DNA of 64,000 nt from Cryptomeria japonica. Its lineage: Eukaryota; Streptophyta; Pinopsida; Cupressales; Cupressaceae. Made by a program: the position numbers and the translations under genes. Positions 25,148 to 35,155 of the stretch are shown here, one piece after another. The DNA lies in the NCBI RefSeq assembly GCF_030272615.1, contig NC_081415.1, positions 269,540,505-269,604,504 on the forward strand. The letters run 5' to 3'. Every line of letters begins with the position of its first letter. The stretch's first letter is position 1. A model generated the notes under the pieces. That model saw nothing but the letters and a program-made list of their open reading frames with translations. It ran no database searches and was not told the DNA's origin.

Positions 25148-26437
25148 TTAGGTATAAAACCGTTTGAGGTGCATGCTATTGATTGGATTTGCGAGCGGTT
25201 CTCCGTCTGATGTAGCCAACTGATATGCCCCGGACCCGAATACAGCAGTGACAACATATGGGCCCAGCCAGTTTGATTCAAACTTGCCTTGATGTTCTCT
25301 ATTTGGTTGGTTGCGAGGATTTTCTCGAAGAACAAGATCACCTACCTCAAATGTACAAGATCTAACTCGGTGATTGTAACTTCTACTCATGCGCTGCTGA
25401 TAGGCTTTGAGGTGATTGTATGCAGCTTGTCGCTTCTCATCAAGTAACTCTAAGTCCTGAAGACGTAAGACTCTGTATGCTTCATCATCGATGAGATTAT
25501 GCAAGGAAACTCGTAATGATGGTATCTCAACCTCAATAGGTAAGATAGCTTCTGCACCATAGACCAATGAATAAGGAGTTGCACCTGTAGGGGTCCAAAT
25601 GCTAGTTCGATATGCCCATAGCGCTGGATTCAATTGAACATGCCAATCACGGCCGGCATCATTGACTGTCTTCTTTAGGATCCTCAATATGTTTTTATTG
25701 GATGCTTCAGCCTGACCATTGCCTTGTGGGTAATAGGGAGTGGAAAAGCGGTGTTGGATATGAAATTTCTCACAAAGTTCGCGGACATCCTGATTTTTGA
25801 AAGGAAGACCGTTATCTGTGACGATGGACATGGGTACACCATACTGGCAGATGATGTAGTTGAGGATGAATGAGGCGATCTGCTTGCCGGTGACTTGGGT
25901 AAGTGGAACAGCTTCGATCCACTTTGTGAAATATTCGGTAGCGGTAATAATGAATTTATGGCCGTTGGATGAAGATGGATGAATCTTACCCACAAGGTCA
26001 AGGCCCCATTGACAAAAAGGCCATGGTGTTGTGATTGGTTGCAGTTCCTGAGTTGGTGCATGTATCAGGTCACCGTGAACTTGACATTTCTTGCATTTCC
26101 TGACAAAGTAGTAGGAATCCTTTTCCATAGATGGCCAATAGTATCCAGCTCGCATGAGTTTCTTAGCTAGTGACGGACCACTTGAGTGAGTCCCGCAAAT
26201 TCCTTCATGTACCTCTTCCAAAGCCTTTGTTATCTCACCTTGTTCCAGACATCGAAGGAGAGTACCATCAAGACCGCGTCGGTATAGGGTTTCGGCAATA
26301 ATGGTATATCGAGCAGTTTGGCGAATGAAGGTTTTTCGTTGGTTATTTGATTGGTTGGGAGGAAGGGTATGATCGTGAAGATAGGTGTAGAACTCACCGT
26401 ACCATGGAGATTCAGAACCAACAAGGCGACATATCAT
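25148..26437 (-). CDS. Integrase of the Tat element
   Basis: 429 residues with a complete gypsy integrase layout. The zinc-binding domain has His77, His84, Cys115 and Cys118. The catalytic core has Asp147 (WGLDLVG), Asp208 (IVTDNG) and Glu244 (GQAEAS), with 35 residues between the last two. A C-terminal DNA-binding part follows (GDLVLRENP, GKFESNWLGPYVV). No chromodomain is seen, as expected for Tat elements. Its ATG overlaps the stop of the preceding frame (ATGA at 26,437-26,434), so it lies in a different frame from RT/RNase H. This may be a recent indel or a recoding site; in most relatives pol is one frame. It inserts the cDNA into host chromatin in the nucleus. Confidence 0.93.
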   Translation of the reverse strand: MICRLVGSESPWYGEFYTYLHDHTLPPNQSNNQRKTFIRQTARYTIIAETLYRRGLDGTLLRCLEQGEITKALEEVHEGICGTHSSGPSLAKKLMRAGYYWPSMEKDSYYFVRKCKKCQVHGDLIHAPTQELQPITTPWPFCQWGLDLVGKIHPSSSNGHKFIITATEYFTKWIEAVPLTQVTGKQIASFILNYIICQYGVPMSIVTDNGLPFKNQDVRELCEKFHIQHRFSTPYYPQGNGQAEASNKNILRILKKTVNDAGRDWHVQLNPALWAYRTSIWTPTGATPYSLVYGAEAILPIEVEIPSLRVSLHNLIDDEAYRVLRLQDLELLDEKRQAAYNHLKAYQQRMSRSYNHRVRSCTFEVGDLVLRENPRNQPNREHQGKFESNWLGPYVVTAVFGSGAYQLATSDGEPLANPINSMHLKRFYT

Positions 26438-29400
26438 TTCAGATTCGGGATATCATAAGCGGGGATCCAAAGTTGTTCTACCAAGAACTCGTAGCGTGTT
26501 GAATTCTGTGGAAGATCTAGGAGAGATGCGATAGTAGCCATAGCGTCAGAAGCTCGATTCTGATCTCTTGGTATCTGCTCAAAAGCGATAGTAGTAAATG
26601 ATGTCTTTAGATTGTCCACCATTTGCTTGTATGGCATAAGTTTATCATCTTTGGTCTGATATTCATCAGTTGCTTGTCGAATGACCAGTTGTGAGTCGCC
26701 ATATACTTGTAGTTCTTGTAATTTCCATTGTATGGCGAGCCTCAGTCCTGTGATCAAGGCTTCATACTCTGCTATGTTGTTTGTGCATGGAAATGTGAGC
26801 CTGTAAGACTTCGGGATGCTATCACCTTGAGGTGTGATAAACAAAATGCCTGCCCCCGAGCCGTGCCTAGTGTATGAACCATCAAAGTATAATTTCCATG
26901 ACTGTGCTTCTGTAATCATGAATATCTCTTCATCTAGAAAATTGGAAATGAGAGGATGATCACCTATGAGAGGTGCATCGGCCAACTGATCTGCAATAAC
27001 TTGACCTTTGATAGCTTTACGGTCCACATACTCAATGTCGAATTCACTTAGAATCATCACCCATTTGGCCAAACGACCTGTCAATGCTGCTTTGCTGAGT
27101 AAATACTTGAGTGGATCAATCTTTGCAATGAGTTGTACCTTGTGTGTTAATAGATAGTGCCGCAATTTAGTGGCTACTAGGATTACTGCTAGGCAAGCTC
27201 GCTCAATAGGTGTGTAATTGAGTTCATAGCCAACCAGTGTGCGAGAGATGTAGTAAACAGCACACTCTTTACCTTCTTCATTATGTTGTGCCAGTAGCAC
27301 ACCCAGTGCTGTACTTGTTGCTGAGATATAAAGTAACAACGGTCTACTTGGATCTGGTGGCATCAGCAATGGTGGATTTATGAGATAGTCTTTAAGCACC
27401 TGAAATGCTTGCTGGCATTTGGCATCCCACTGAAAGCGGATGTTCTTGTGTAGCAAGTGTGTGAAGGGGTGACACTTATCAGCCAATTGTGCAATGAATC
27501 TTCGAATGGATTGGAGCCGTCCTTGTAGTGTTCTTAGCTGACTGATATTCTTTGGAGGTGGCATGTCCATGATTGCTTTAACCTTTGCTGGATCGACCTC
27601 AATGCCTTTGCTTGAGACAATGTATCCTATAAGCTTCCCAGAGGTCACTCCGAAGACACATTTCTTTGGGTTGAGTCGAACATGGTATTGTTCCAGTCTA
27701 TCAAAGATTTTATCTAAGATGTGAAGATGTCCTTCTCTAGTAAGTGATTTTGCTAGTAAATCATCCACATAATCTTCCATTATAGTATGCATCATGTCAT
27801 GGAAGATGGTGGTCATTGCTCTTTGATAGGTCGCTCCTGCATTCTTTAGACCAAAAGGCATTACATTCCAGCAGTATGTGCCCCATGGACATGTGAAGGC
27901 TGTCTTATGTTGGTCCTCTGGTGCGATCTTTATTTGATTGTATCCTGAAAAGCCATCCATGAGTGAAAGCATGGCATGTCCTGCTGTCAAATCTACTATG
28001 ATGTCGATATTTGGTAGAGGGAAGTCATCCTTAGGACATGCCTTATTCAGATCTCTGAAGTCTGTACAAATGCAGATGCCCCCTTTTGGTTTGCCAACTG
28101 GTACAATGTTGGAAATCCATTCTGCATAATCAATTGGTCTAATGAAACCAACATCCAGGAGTTTCTTGAGTTCTGTTTTGACTAGCACAAAAATCTGAGG
28201 ATGCATCTTACGAAGCTTCTGCTTGACAGGTTTGGCTCCTTTTGCTACTGTGAGATGATGCATGACTAAATCAGGATCAAGCCTAGGCATGTCTGCATAT
28301 GACCATGCAAAGTTGATCTGACGCTGTTGGAAGAACTCTATAAATTGAGGCTGTTCCTCTGGAGTGAGAAGAGATGCCAGATGTATGATATGAGGGTTTT
28401 CAGGAGTCCCCACATTGTATTCTTTAGTCTCCTCAATGAGAATCGTCGATCGTTCATGTTGTGTACTAGCAAGGAGAATGTCAAACCCTTCATCCTCAAG
28501 TGCCTCAGAGAGGTTTTCACCGTTGGATACGCTCTTTCTTTTTACTTTTGTTGGATCAAACAGTGCCACAGTGTGGTTTTCACTGGAAGATCCATGTTTT
28601 AATGTTATATTTTTGCAGCTAAAGGGTTTGGCATCCGCCCCGAAGTATGCTGCGCTATTAAGTTCAATGGCGAATCCAGCTTTGTGATCCCCGCTTGGTA
28701 GATTATCCCGTAATTCCAAAAAGTCAATGATAGCCTCATCGTTTTGGAAGAGGTCAAGACATGGGGGATTTGGTTGGTTCCATTCGATGAGTTCAGGGTG
28801 GATAATGGGCATTACTTCATCGATTAGATTAAGTGCGGGAGATGTATCAGTGAGGGTTAAGACAGTGTGGTGAAGGTCGTTAATGGTACTCTCCTTGTCA
28901 GAATTAGGCATAGGATGAGACATTGGGTCTGTGGAAGATATTTCCAGCTCAGGTACCCAAGTGGTCTTTATTTGTGCTTCTCCGTAAATAGGGATGTCTT
29001 TGCGGGGTGGAGGTGGTGATGTGTCTTCCTCATCTGAAGTGTTAAGTTGCACTGAATCAAATTCCCACTCATGTGAGTCGGTCTCTGAATCACTTTCCAG
29101 CATCCGATTGCTATACCATACTGGGATGTCTTTGGAGTTAAACACGGCAGGCGTGATTGGTTTATGTACTTTTGTGGTGATCGGTGCTGCAGGAACCGTG
29201 ATGGGGATAAAAGAATTTGTCGCTGGAAGTATCGACAGTGTTGATTTAGTGGCTGCTGTTGGAACGGCTGGTGCCATAGATGCTGCTGCGGGTTCCAATA
29301 TAGTTGTGGCTACAAATGGTTTTGCTGATGGGATTACTGGTTTGTTTGGTGGGATGATTGGTATTGTATATGGTTGTGGTGGGGTTGTGAGCCTCGATGG

Positions 29401-30519
29401 GGCAGTGGGGATAGTGTTTGATGGTGCTTTGATTATGAAAGGTGTCCTCTTTGCAGTAGGTGGGCAAAATGGTTTGCTAGGTTTTCCTTTGAATCTGAGT
29501 TTAGGAAGGACTTCTTTTTCAAAGCCTAGGCCTGTATTACCTTCGGGTTTGAACTCTGACAACAGCGGTTCATGTCGTCCTTGTTTACAGGATCCCAAAG
29601 CACTCTGACCATCATATCCCATTCTTTGCATAATGAGGAGGCCTTTGCCATATTGTTCCGTAGGAAGTGTAACTTGCGGTTTGTCAGTGGTAACGGGATC
29701 TTTATAGATCCAGTCCGCTAGGTCCTCATCTTGTGTTTCTTCCTCTTGACTCTTTCCAAGGACGAAAGGCGTCAAAGTACATGCGGGCGTGACTATGGAT
29801 TTTTGAAGCAACTGCTGGGATTTACCATGCGTTCTAGGAGAAGTAGGCATTTGTCCCACACAAAAGAGCTGACTCAAGTTATATTCCCCGGGACCTTCCT
29901 CTGCGACTTTCATCTTAAGCTTTTCTTGCTTGGGTATAGGGGTGTTTGAACTAGCAAGAGAGGCGGGATTTACATATGATGTGGAGGAAATGGCTTCCCG
30001 ATTATTAGGAACAGTAATCTCTGGTTGATGGCTGATATTATGGCAAAATGCAAAGGGATTTGCATCGCCCAGGATTGTGATCTCTGCACCATTATGTGGG
30101 AATTTGATACATTGATGGTAGGTAGATGGAACAGCTTGCATGGCATGTATCCAAGGTCTCCCTAATAATAGATTATATGGCAGAGGAAGGTCCAGAACCT
30201 GACAAATGATATGCTTTATCACAGGGCCCACTCGGATTGGTAGTACCACAACTCCTTTGGATGAGTGCTCTGCATCATCATAGGCCTTGATGGTGATCTT
30301 CTTGCGAGGATCCACTGATTCTATTGCATATCCCAATGCTGTGACCAACTGTAGTGTACAAATGTTTAGGCCTGCTCCATTATCTATCAAGACTCGCTTG
30401 ATCCCGTGTTGGTTGACAAAGCCTTCAATGTGGAGTGAGGCGTTATGAGGTTGTTGGAAAGAAGAGTTGTCACTTTCGGAAAAAGTGAGACAAGGTGATG
30501 ACTTTAGATTTCCAACCAT
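26434..30519 (-). CDS. Protease-reverse transcriptase-RNase H (dual) polyprotein
   Basis: 1,361 residues, uninterrupted. The aspartic protease site is VLIDNGAG (residues 43-50; DNGA in place of DTGA). A G-patch-like segment lies at 289-332 (GKGLLIMQRMGYDGQ ... TGLGF). A proline/alanine-rich linker (~350-530) follows. RT spans about 735-960, with the palm motif FRDLNKACPKDDFPLP (821-836) and catalytic YVDD (917-920). RNase H 1 (~1,030-1,180) has lost the usual first Asp (LYISATS), the tether-like state known in Tat elements. The second RNase H (~1,207-1,335) keeps Asp1213 (YFDGS), Glu1251 (AEYEA), Asp1275 (YGDSQ) and Asp1325 (ASDAM). The first methionine lies just after the TAG that ends gag in the same frame, so expression probably needs read-through or that TAG is a mutation. 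Confidence 0.93.
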   Translation of the reverse strand: MVGNLKSSPCLTFSESDNSSFQQPHNASLHIEGFVNQHGIKRVLIDNGAGLNICTLQLVTALGYAIESVDPRKKITIKAYDDAEHSSKGVVVLPIRVGPVIKHIICQVLDLPLPYNLLLGRPWIHAMQAVPSTYHQCIKFPHNGAEITILGDANPFAFCHNISHQPEITVPNNREAISSTSYVNPASLASSNTPIPKQEKLKMKVAEEGPGEYNLSQLFCVGQMPTSPRTHGKSQQLLQKSIVTPACTLTPFVLGKSQEEETQDEDLADWIYKDPVTTDKPQVTLPTEQYGKGLLIMQRMGYDGQSALGSCKQGRHEPLLSEFKPEGNTGLGFEKEVLPKLRFKGKPSKPFCPPTAKRTPFIIKAPSNTIPTAPSRLTTPPQPYTIPIIPPNKPVIPSAKPFVATTILEPAAASMAPAVPTAATKSTLSILPATNSFIPITVPAAPITTKVHKPITPAVFNSKDIPVWYSNRMLESDSETDSHEWEFDSVQLNTSDEEDTSPPPPRKDIPIYGEAQIKTTWVPELEISSTDPMSHPMPNSDKESTINDLHHTVLTLTDTSPALNLIDEVMPIIHPELIEWNQPNPPCLDLFQNDEAIIDFLELRDNLPSGDHKAGFAIELNSAAYFGADAKPFSCKNITLKHGSSSENHTVALFDPTKVKRKSVSNGENLSEALEDEGFDILLASTQHERSTILIEETKEYNVGTPENPHIIHLASLLTPEEQPQFIEFFQQRQINFAWSYADMPRLDPDLVMHHLTVAKGAKPVKQKLRKMHPQIFVLVKTELKKLLDVGFIRPIDYAEWISNIVPVGKPKGGICICTDFRDLNKACPKDDFPLPNIDIIVDLTAGHAMLSLMDGFSGYNQIKIAPEDQHKTAFTCPWGTYCWNVMPFGLKNAGATYQRAMTTIFHDMMHTIMEDYVDDLLAKSLTREGHLHILDKIFDRLEQYHVRLNPKKCVFGVTSGKLIGYIVSSKGIEVDPAKVKAIMDMPPPKNISQLRTLQGRLQSIRRFIAQLADKCHPFTHLLHKNIRFQWDAKCQQAFQVLKDYLINPPLLMPPDPSRPLLLYISATSTALGVLLAQHNEEGKECAVYYISRTLVGYELNYTPIERACLAVILVATKLRHYLLTHKVQLIAKIDPLKYLLSKAALTGRLAKWVMILSEFDIEYVDRKAIKGQVIADQLADAPLIGDHPLISNFLDEEIFMITEAQSWKLYFDGSYTRHGSGAGILFITPQGDSIPKSYRLTFPCTNNIAEYEALITGLRLAIQWKLQELQVYGDSQLVIRQATDEYQTKDDKLMPYKQMVDNLKTSFTTIAFEQIPRDQNRASDAMATIASLLDLPQNSTRYEFLVEQLWIPAYDIPNLK

Positions 30520-30528
30520 GGCTTGAAA

Positions 30529-32433
30529 CTAGTCCATATTCAGGTTTGCAGGGACTGACGCCTCTTGGAGTGCTTGATCCAAGATTGTTTTATGAGATGG
30601 TGACAGGCGCAATAGCTCTAAAATGGATATAAGCGCAGGGGTTTTGTCTAATTGTTCCACAAGATTATACTGCTTTGGGATGGAGGTGGCGCCTTGTGGA
30701 GCTGCCTTGATGGTAACTTTGCCGCGACGCGTAACAACATTGCAATTTGAGGTGGGATTTTTGAAGGTGATAGTTGCAATTTGTTCACTGGCATCATACA
30801 GGTGATTGACAGTATAGTTATACGCAGCTTGCGTATAATCAGTGGTATCAGGACCTCGTCTGGACGTGGAAGGACCCCTTTGATCTTGTGATGGAAGTGG
30901 ATTCTTGAACATCTGATGATCATTATTGGTCATTTTCGGATCATGTCCTTCAATCTCAATTTCTCCTCGATCAATAAGATCTTGAATGAGATCTTTCAAT
31001 CGGTGACAATTACTTGTCTTGTGTCCTCTTCCTTGATGGAACTCACAGTGTTCAGTATCTCTCCACCATGCTGGTTTAACTTGAGGCTCATAATTTGATA
31101 ATTTAGGTAGAGTGATCAAATTCTGAGAAATGAGTTGTCGCATCACTGTTTCAATGGGTTCCCCTAAGGGAGTGTATGTGCGTTTTTGTTTTTGTGGACG
31201 AGGTCTTGGTTCATCATGAGATGTGATGTGACCTTGATTAAGAGGAACATTTGTGTTATTTTGAGGTGGAGGATTTTGTCCTGCAAATCGAACCACAGGT
31301 TGTGCATTTTGGACAGTTCGAGCATCCACAACCCCATCGTTGACGATATTCTTATTCTTATTCCAGAAGTTCGGTTTATCGCTATTGAAGCGTGGGCGAG
31401 GACCATCTTTGGGTTCATTAAAGATTTTGATGAGTCCTTTTTTGATGAGTGCCCTTTCACATTTTATACCCTTGGTGATCATATCGTTAAAAGAATCTGT
31501 ATCTTTGACATCCAGGTGAAATTCCATTTCTTCGTTTAAGTTGGAAATGAAAATTTCCACTAGTTCTCGTTCAGGTAACTGAAGAGAACGTCTGCTAGAC
31601 ATTTGGCGCCATCGTTACAGGAATATTGAGAATAGTTCACCTGGTTTTTGTTTGGTGTTGCACAGATCAGCCATGGTGATGTCGCGTTCAATGTTATAAG
31701 AGTAATGAGATAGGAACTTCTGGATGAGTTCCTCAAATGTTCTAATGCCACCTAGAAGTCGGGAAAACCATGATGTGGTTGTTCCTCCCAAACTTTGGGG
31801 AAAAAGGCGCATTAGGTATGTGTCCTCATATGCAACTTCAAGACAAGCGGAATGAAATTCTCGGACATGATCGCGGGGATCTCCCTTTCCTCTATATTTT
31901 TCGAATTTTGGTGTTTCGAACCCGCGTGGAAAGGGTGGCATATAAAGATTCCTATCAAACGGATAGGGACAGATGTCGTTAAGTGAGAATTGATTGGTCT
32001 TAACACCACTATGAAGTTGTTGGGCGAGATTCTCGACTTGTTGCCGCAACATCTCCATTTCATTTGGAGGAGGAGGTGGTGGGTTACCTCGAGGAATGTT
32101 ATATCTGACTTGATTTCTACCTCTTTCCTCCTCATGGCGACTTTGTCTTTCTGATGCTTGTCTTAATTGGGTGAGATCAAAGTCAGAGGGGAGTTTGGCT
32201 CCTTCTTGAGCAAGTCGTAAAAAGTGAGCATCCGCATTGCTCCTTAGTATTTCATCGAATAATCTGTTAAAATGAGGGTTATGCTGAACCCTTTCGATTG
32301 TTGAAGGAGTGGGAGTACTTGGGTTTTCATCATTCCCATTTCCTCCAAGTGCTTCTTGAAATTCATTGAGGTTGTCCTCTTCTTCCTCAATTTCTATTTC
32401 TCGTTGCCTTGATCGTGATCGGGTTTGAGCCAT
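30529..32433 (-). pseudogene. Gag of the Tat element, interrupted by one TAA
   Basis: The frame from the ATG at 32,433 (MAQTRSRSRQREIEI) is open for 272 codons, stops at TAA (31,617-31,615), and continues in the same frame to TAG at 30,531-30,529. The retrotransposon gag domain straddles the stop (before it FPQSLGGTTTSWFSRL; after it LPERELVEIFISNL). Near the C-terminus is the single zinc motif CEFHQGRGHKTSNC (CX7HX4C-like), common in plant gypsy gag. Both stops could be CAA/CAG changed by C-to-T transitions, which fits the transition-only LTR differences. Gag builds the virus-like particle in the cytoplasm; with the TAA only an N-terminal fragment would be made unless read through. Confidence 0.9.
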
Positions 32434-34791
32434 TTTGTTTGCAAGTTTTGTTTGAAGTTGATTGAAGATGATGATGAGTTTTTTTTTTATGAAGGATTGA
32501 TGGTTGGTGATTTGTGTTGTATGTAGATCTCTAGCACTCTAAGGTAGATGTAACCGAAATTCTTTTTTTTTTTTTTGAATTGCTTGTTTGTTTTGAGGAG
32601 TTTGGATGTGATAAGGTGTAGAGAAATCTGAGATGTGTTACAGATTTTGACTACCTAGCAATGAGAGGATTCACTCATGAACTAGTTTTAACCTGCGTAG
32701 ATGTGTCTCTTAGGATGAGCTTATCCTAGATGTAGAAACAATCTAAAAAGTGATGTGATGTGTTTGATTTCAAGCAATATCTAAAAAGGAATCTTGGGAC
32801 AATAACCTCTTAATGTTTTGAGAGTTTTGGGATGAATTGATGATGGAATAATGATGTATGAATGAGATGATGGATGTTTTGTTTTCAACTTCAATAAAAA
32901 CTTTGTGTTACAAATGGAACAAACTCTATCTCTTCCCTTTCAGGCGTTGGTGGCACTTCTCGAGCTGTGTTGTAGGTGATACAGATGTTTGGGAAGAAGT
33001 TGGGATTAATCTTTCCTCCTTGATTTTTGTGATAACTCAGAGCTCTATATTGCATAAAAGCTCTGCTGTTTAATGATTCCGAATCAAACTCGTTTGTTTT
33101 ACCTTGAAGGTATAGACGCATGCGATGTAGAAAGACTCTATGTGAGACAAAAATTTGTCTATTGAGATAGAAGAATTTCCTCCTTTTGATTAAAGCCTTT
33201 GAGCTTAGTGGTCTCCTTTTCAAGGTGATATTCTGATGACACTTCTTCTTTTGCAAGATGTGAAGAATGGTCATAAATTTTTGACTCTTTGTTGTTTGCA
33301 CTTTGTTTTTGGTATTTTTGGTTGTGTTGACAGATGTTGGATGAGTACTTTGTTTTTGAAAGTGATTTTTTGATTTTTCCTTGACAAGAAAACAAAGCAA
33401 GCACACAAACACAAAATTGTAGCCTCAAAGGCACAAATGAGTATGGGTCTAGATCAACCCAATTCTTGGACTTGTTTTTGACCCTTCCTTTAGATTTATT
33501 TTAAGATGTAGTTCCAAAGCCTGAAGTCGGCTCAATTTGCACTAGGTCTGTAAAACGAACACACTTCAAACACTCTTTATCCCTAAGGTCAAATGGCCAG
33601 TTGTGATAAATTTAGCCCACATCTTGATATTTCTTCGACTTAGGTACTACATACCTTATGAATCCCGCCGTGGCAGGTAAGGATGTGATATACTAAGTCT
33701 TGCACGAGCATAACAAATAGATGATCCCTATGATGGGGGAGTCACCACTTTTATCAAGCCACAAGTGACCTTTCAAAAAGCTATGTTTCTACTCAAGGAA
33801 ATATGTATGGTGAGTATCTTGGGAGCAAAACCATCTATGCTCTTGCACTAAATTATACCTCAAATATCCTCAATCAATAGAACGGGTGGGCTACTACTTA
33901 AAGGTGTTTAGTCATGTTCGATATTTTTGGACATAAGTTCATTCTGCAGTGACTCACTTAAGAGCCTTGTAACTGGTGGTGGGGCCCATTTGTCCTTTCG
34001 GCCAGTTACACTGTAGGAACAGCTATACCCAAGGCTACAGCTTTCGCTCTCACCTGATTTCTATAGCGGCTCGAAGGATTTACCGCTCGAGGTCGTTCCC
34101 AAGAGTATCGATCCCTTGGCAGGCCTCTCTTAAAAAATAAAATTTTGAGTGTTACTAACACTTTTCTCTTGCACCTAGGACCACGAAAGCCAAGGGAGAG
34201 GATAGTGTGTGTTAGAGGTAGGACCACTCGACTGACTTTTGTGCACAAGCGTGCCAAACACGTAAAACACTTGTTCTTTTTAATCTAGCATTTGCAAATG
34301 TGATCTAACTATTTGGAGATGTTGCTCCAACAGCCATGGTGTTCATTTTAACTTCAAAGCAATATGTTTTGTAATCTAGAAGTTGAAAGTCCAGGTCAAC
34401 TTAATGAAAAACACGATTGTATGAAGGAAAATTTGTTTTTGCCAAAAATAAAGACAAGTGGATTGTTCTTTTTACTGCACCAGAAATTTGAAGTGTGGAT
34501 TGTGATTTTTAAGTCCCAATTGATGCAAGAAAGAAAGTTTGTTTTGTTGATTTTAAGCACCAAATAAAAATGAGGCCTAACTAGAAAACAATGAAAAACT
34601 CTTTTTTTTTTTTTGTGTTTTTAAGTTCTTTTTAAGCACTAAATGAAATTTTTTTTGTGATTTTTGTTGTGTTGTTTAACTTGCACAAAAGAAATAAGTT
34701 AATAAAATCGATGCTCAAAGAGGGGGGCTTCCACAAGCCTAATTCTTGATTTTTCGGTTACAAGTCCATTTGGGCGACACTCTGTCGCAAT
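32434..34791 (-). other. Long 5' leader of the Tat element
   Basis: About 2.3 kb between the AGCGCT array and the gag ATG. The longest minus-strand open frame (32,891-33,412) lacks an ATG at its start and shows no motif, so I do not call a gene; Ogre-type elements may carry an extra ORF here, so it remains a weak candidate. Two poly-T runs (32,480s and 32,565-32,575) lie close to gag. Confidence 0.6.
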
Positions 34792-35057
34792 AGCGCTATT
34801 CTGTGTTTTTACAGAAGCGCTGATTAATACAATAGCGCTAGTCTGTGTGAGCAGAAGCGCTAATTTAAACAGTAGCGCTGAAAGAAGAGAAAATCCCGAG
34901 AAGACAAGAGCGCTAGAAGTGTGTCAATAGCGCCGAAACAGTGACAATAGCGTTAGAATGTTGTCAATAGCGCTGAAACATTTTTAATAGTGCTATTTTA
35001 TGGTCAATAGCGCTAAAAGAAAATTTTCAATAGCGCTAAAACGAGTTCAATAGCGCC
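34792..35057 (-). repeat. 20-bp-period AGCGCT array, gag-pol side
   Basis: Exact AGCGCT hexamers start at 34,792, 34,816, 34,834, 34,856, 34,874, 34,909, 34,969, 35,009 and 35,032, with one-base variants at 34,929 and 35,052 (AGCGCC), 34,949 (AGCGTT) and 34,989 (AGTGCT). From 34,909 to 35,009 the spacing is exactly 20 bp. On the minus strand (sense of gag-pol) the unit reads TAGCGCTATTG, the same as in the PMD-side array relative to its own transcript. It begins about 57 bp after the primer site, in the genomic RNA leader. Confidence 0.9.
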
Positions 35058-35113
35058 GAAGCACGACCTGTGTGGCAATTTCAACAAGCAAAATGTTAAT
35101 TTCATAAAAAAAT

Positions 35114-35153
35114 GATCAGAAGGTTGCGTGTTCGATTCACGTCGGGTTCACCA
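35114..35153 (-). other. Primer-binding site matching a 40-nt 3' half of tRNA-Trp
   Basis: The plus-strand copy reads as the 3' part of plant nuclear tRNA-Trp(CCA) as I recall it, ending in CCA at 35,153. It contains the T-arm (GCGTG-TTCGATT-CACGT, which pairs with itself), the variable loop, the 3' strand of the anticodon stem and stops just 3' of the anticodon. It lies two bases inside the LTR, the normal primer-site position. A usual site is about 18 nt, because reverse transcription stops at the modified A58. The 5' tRNA half is absent, so this is not a tRNA gene. Confidence 0.88.
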
Positions 35154-35155
35154 AA

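Noticed and set aside
28994-29608. 204-codon plus-strand frame rich in Gly/Val/Ala
   Set aside because: It is the reverse complement of the proline/alanine/threonine-rich linker of the pol polyprotein, which has clear domains on the minus strand.
32891-33412. 173-codon frame in the Tat leader as an Ogre-type ORF1
   Set aside because: It starts at GTG, not ATG, has no recognisable motif and lies in AT-rich leader sequence; mentioned only as a weak candidate.
35114-35153. A tRNA-Trp gene
   Set aside because: Only the 3' half is present, including an encoded CCA that plant nuclear tRNA genes lack, and it sits exactly at the primer-site position two bases from the LTR.
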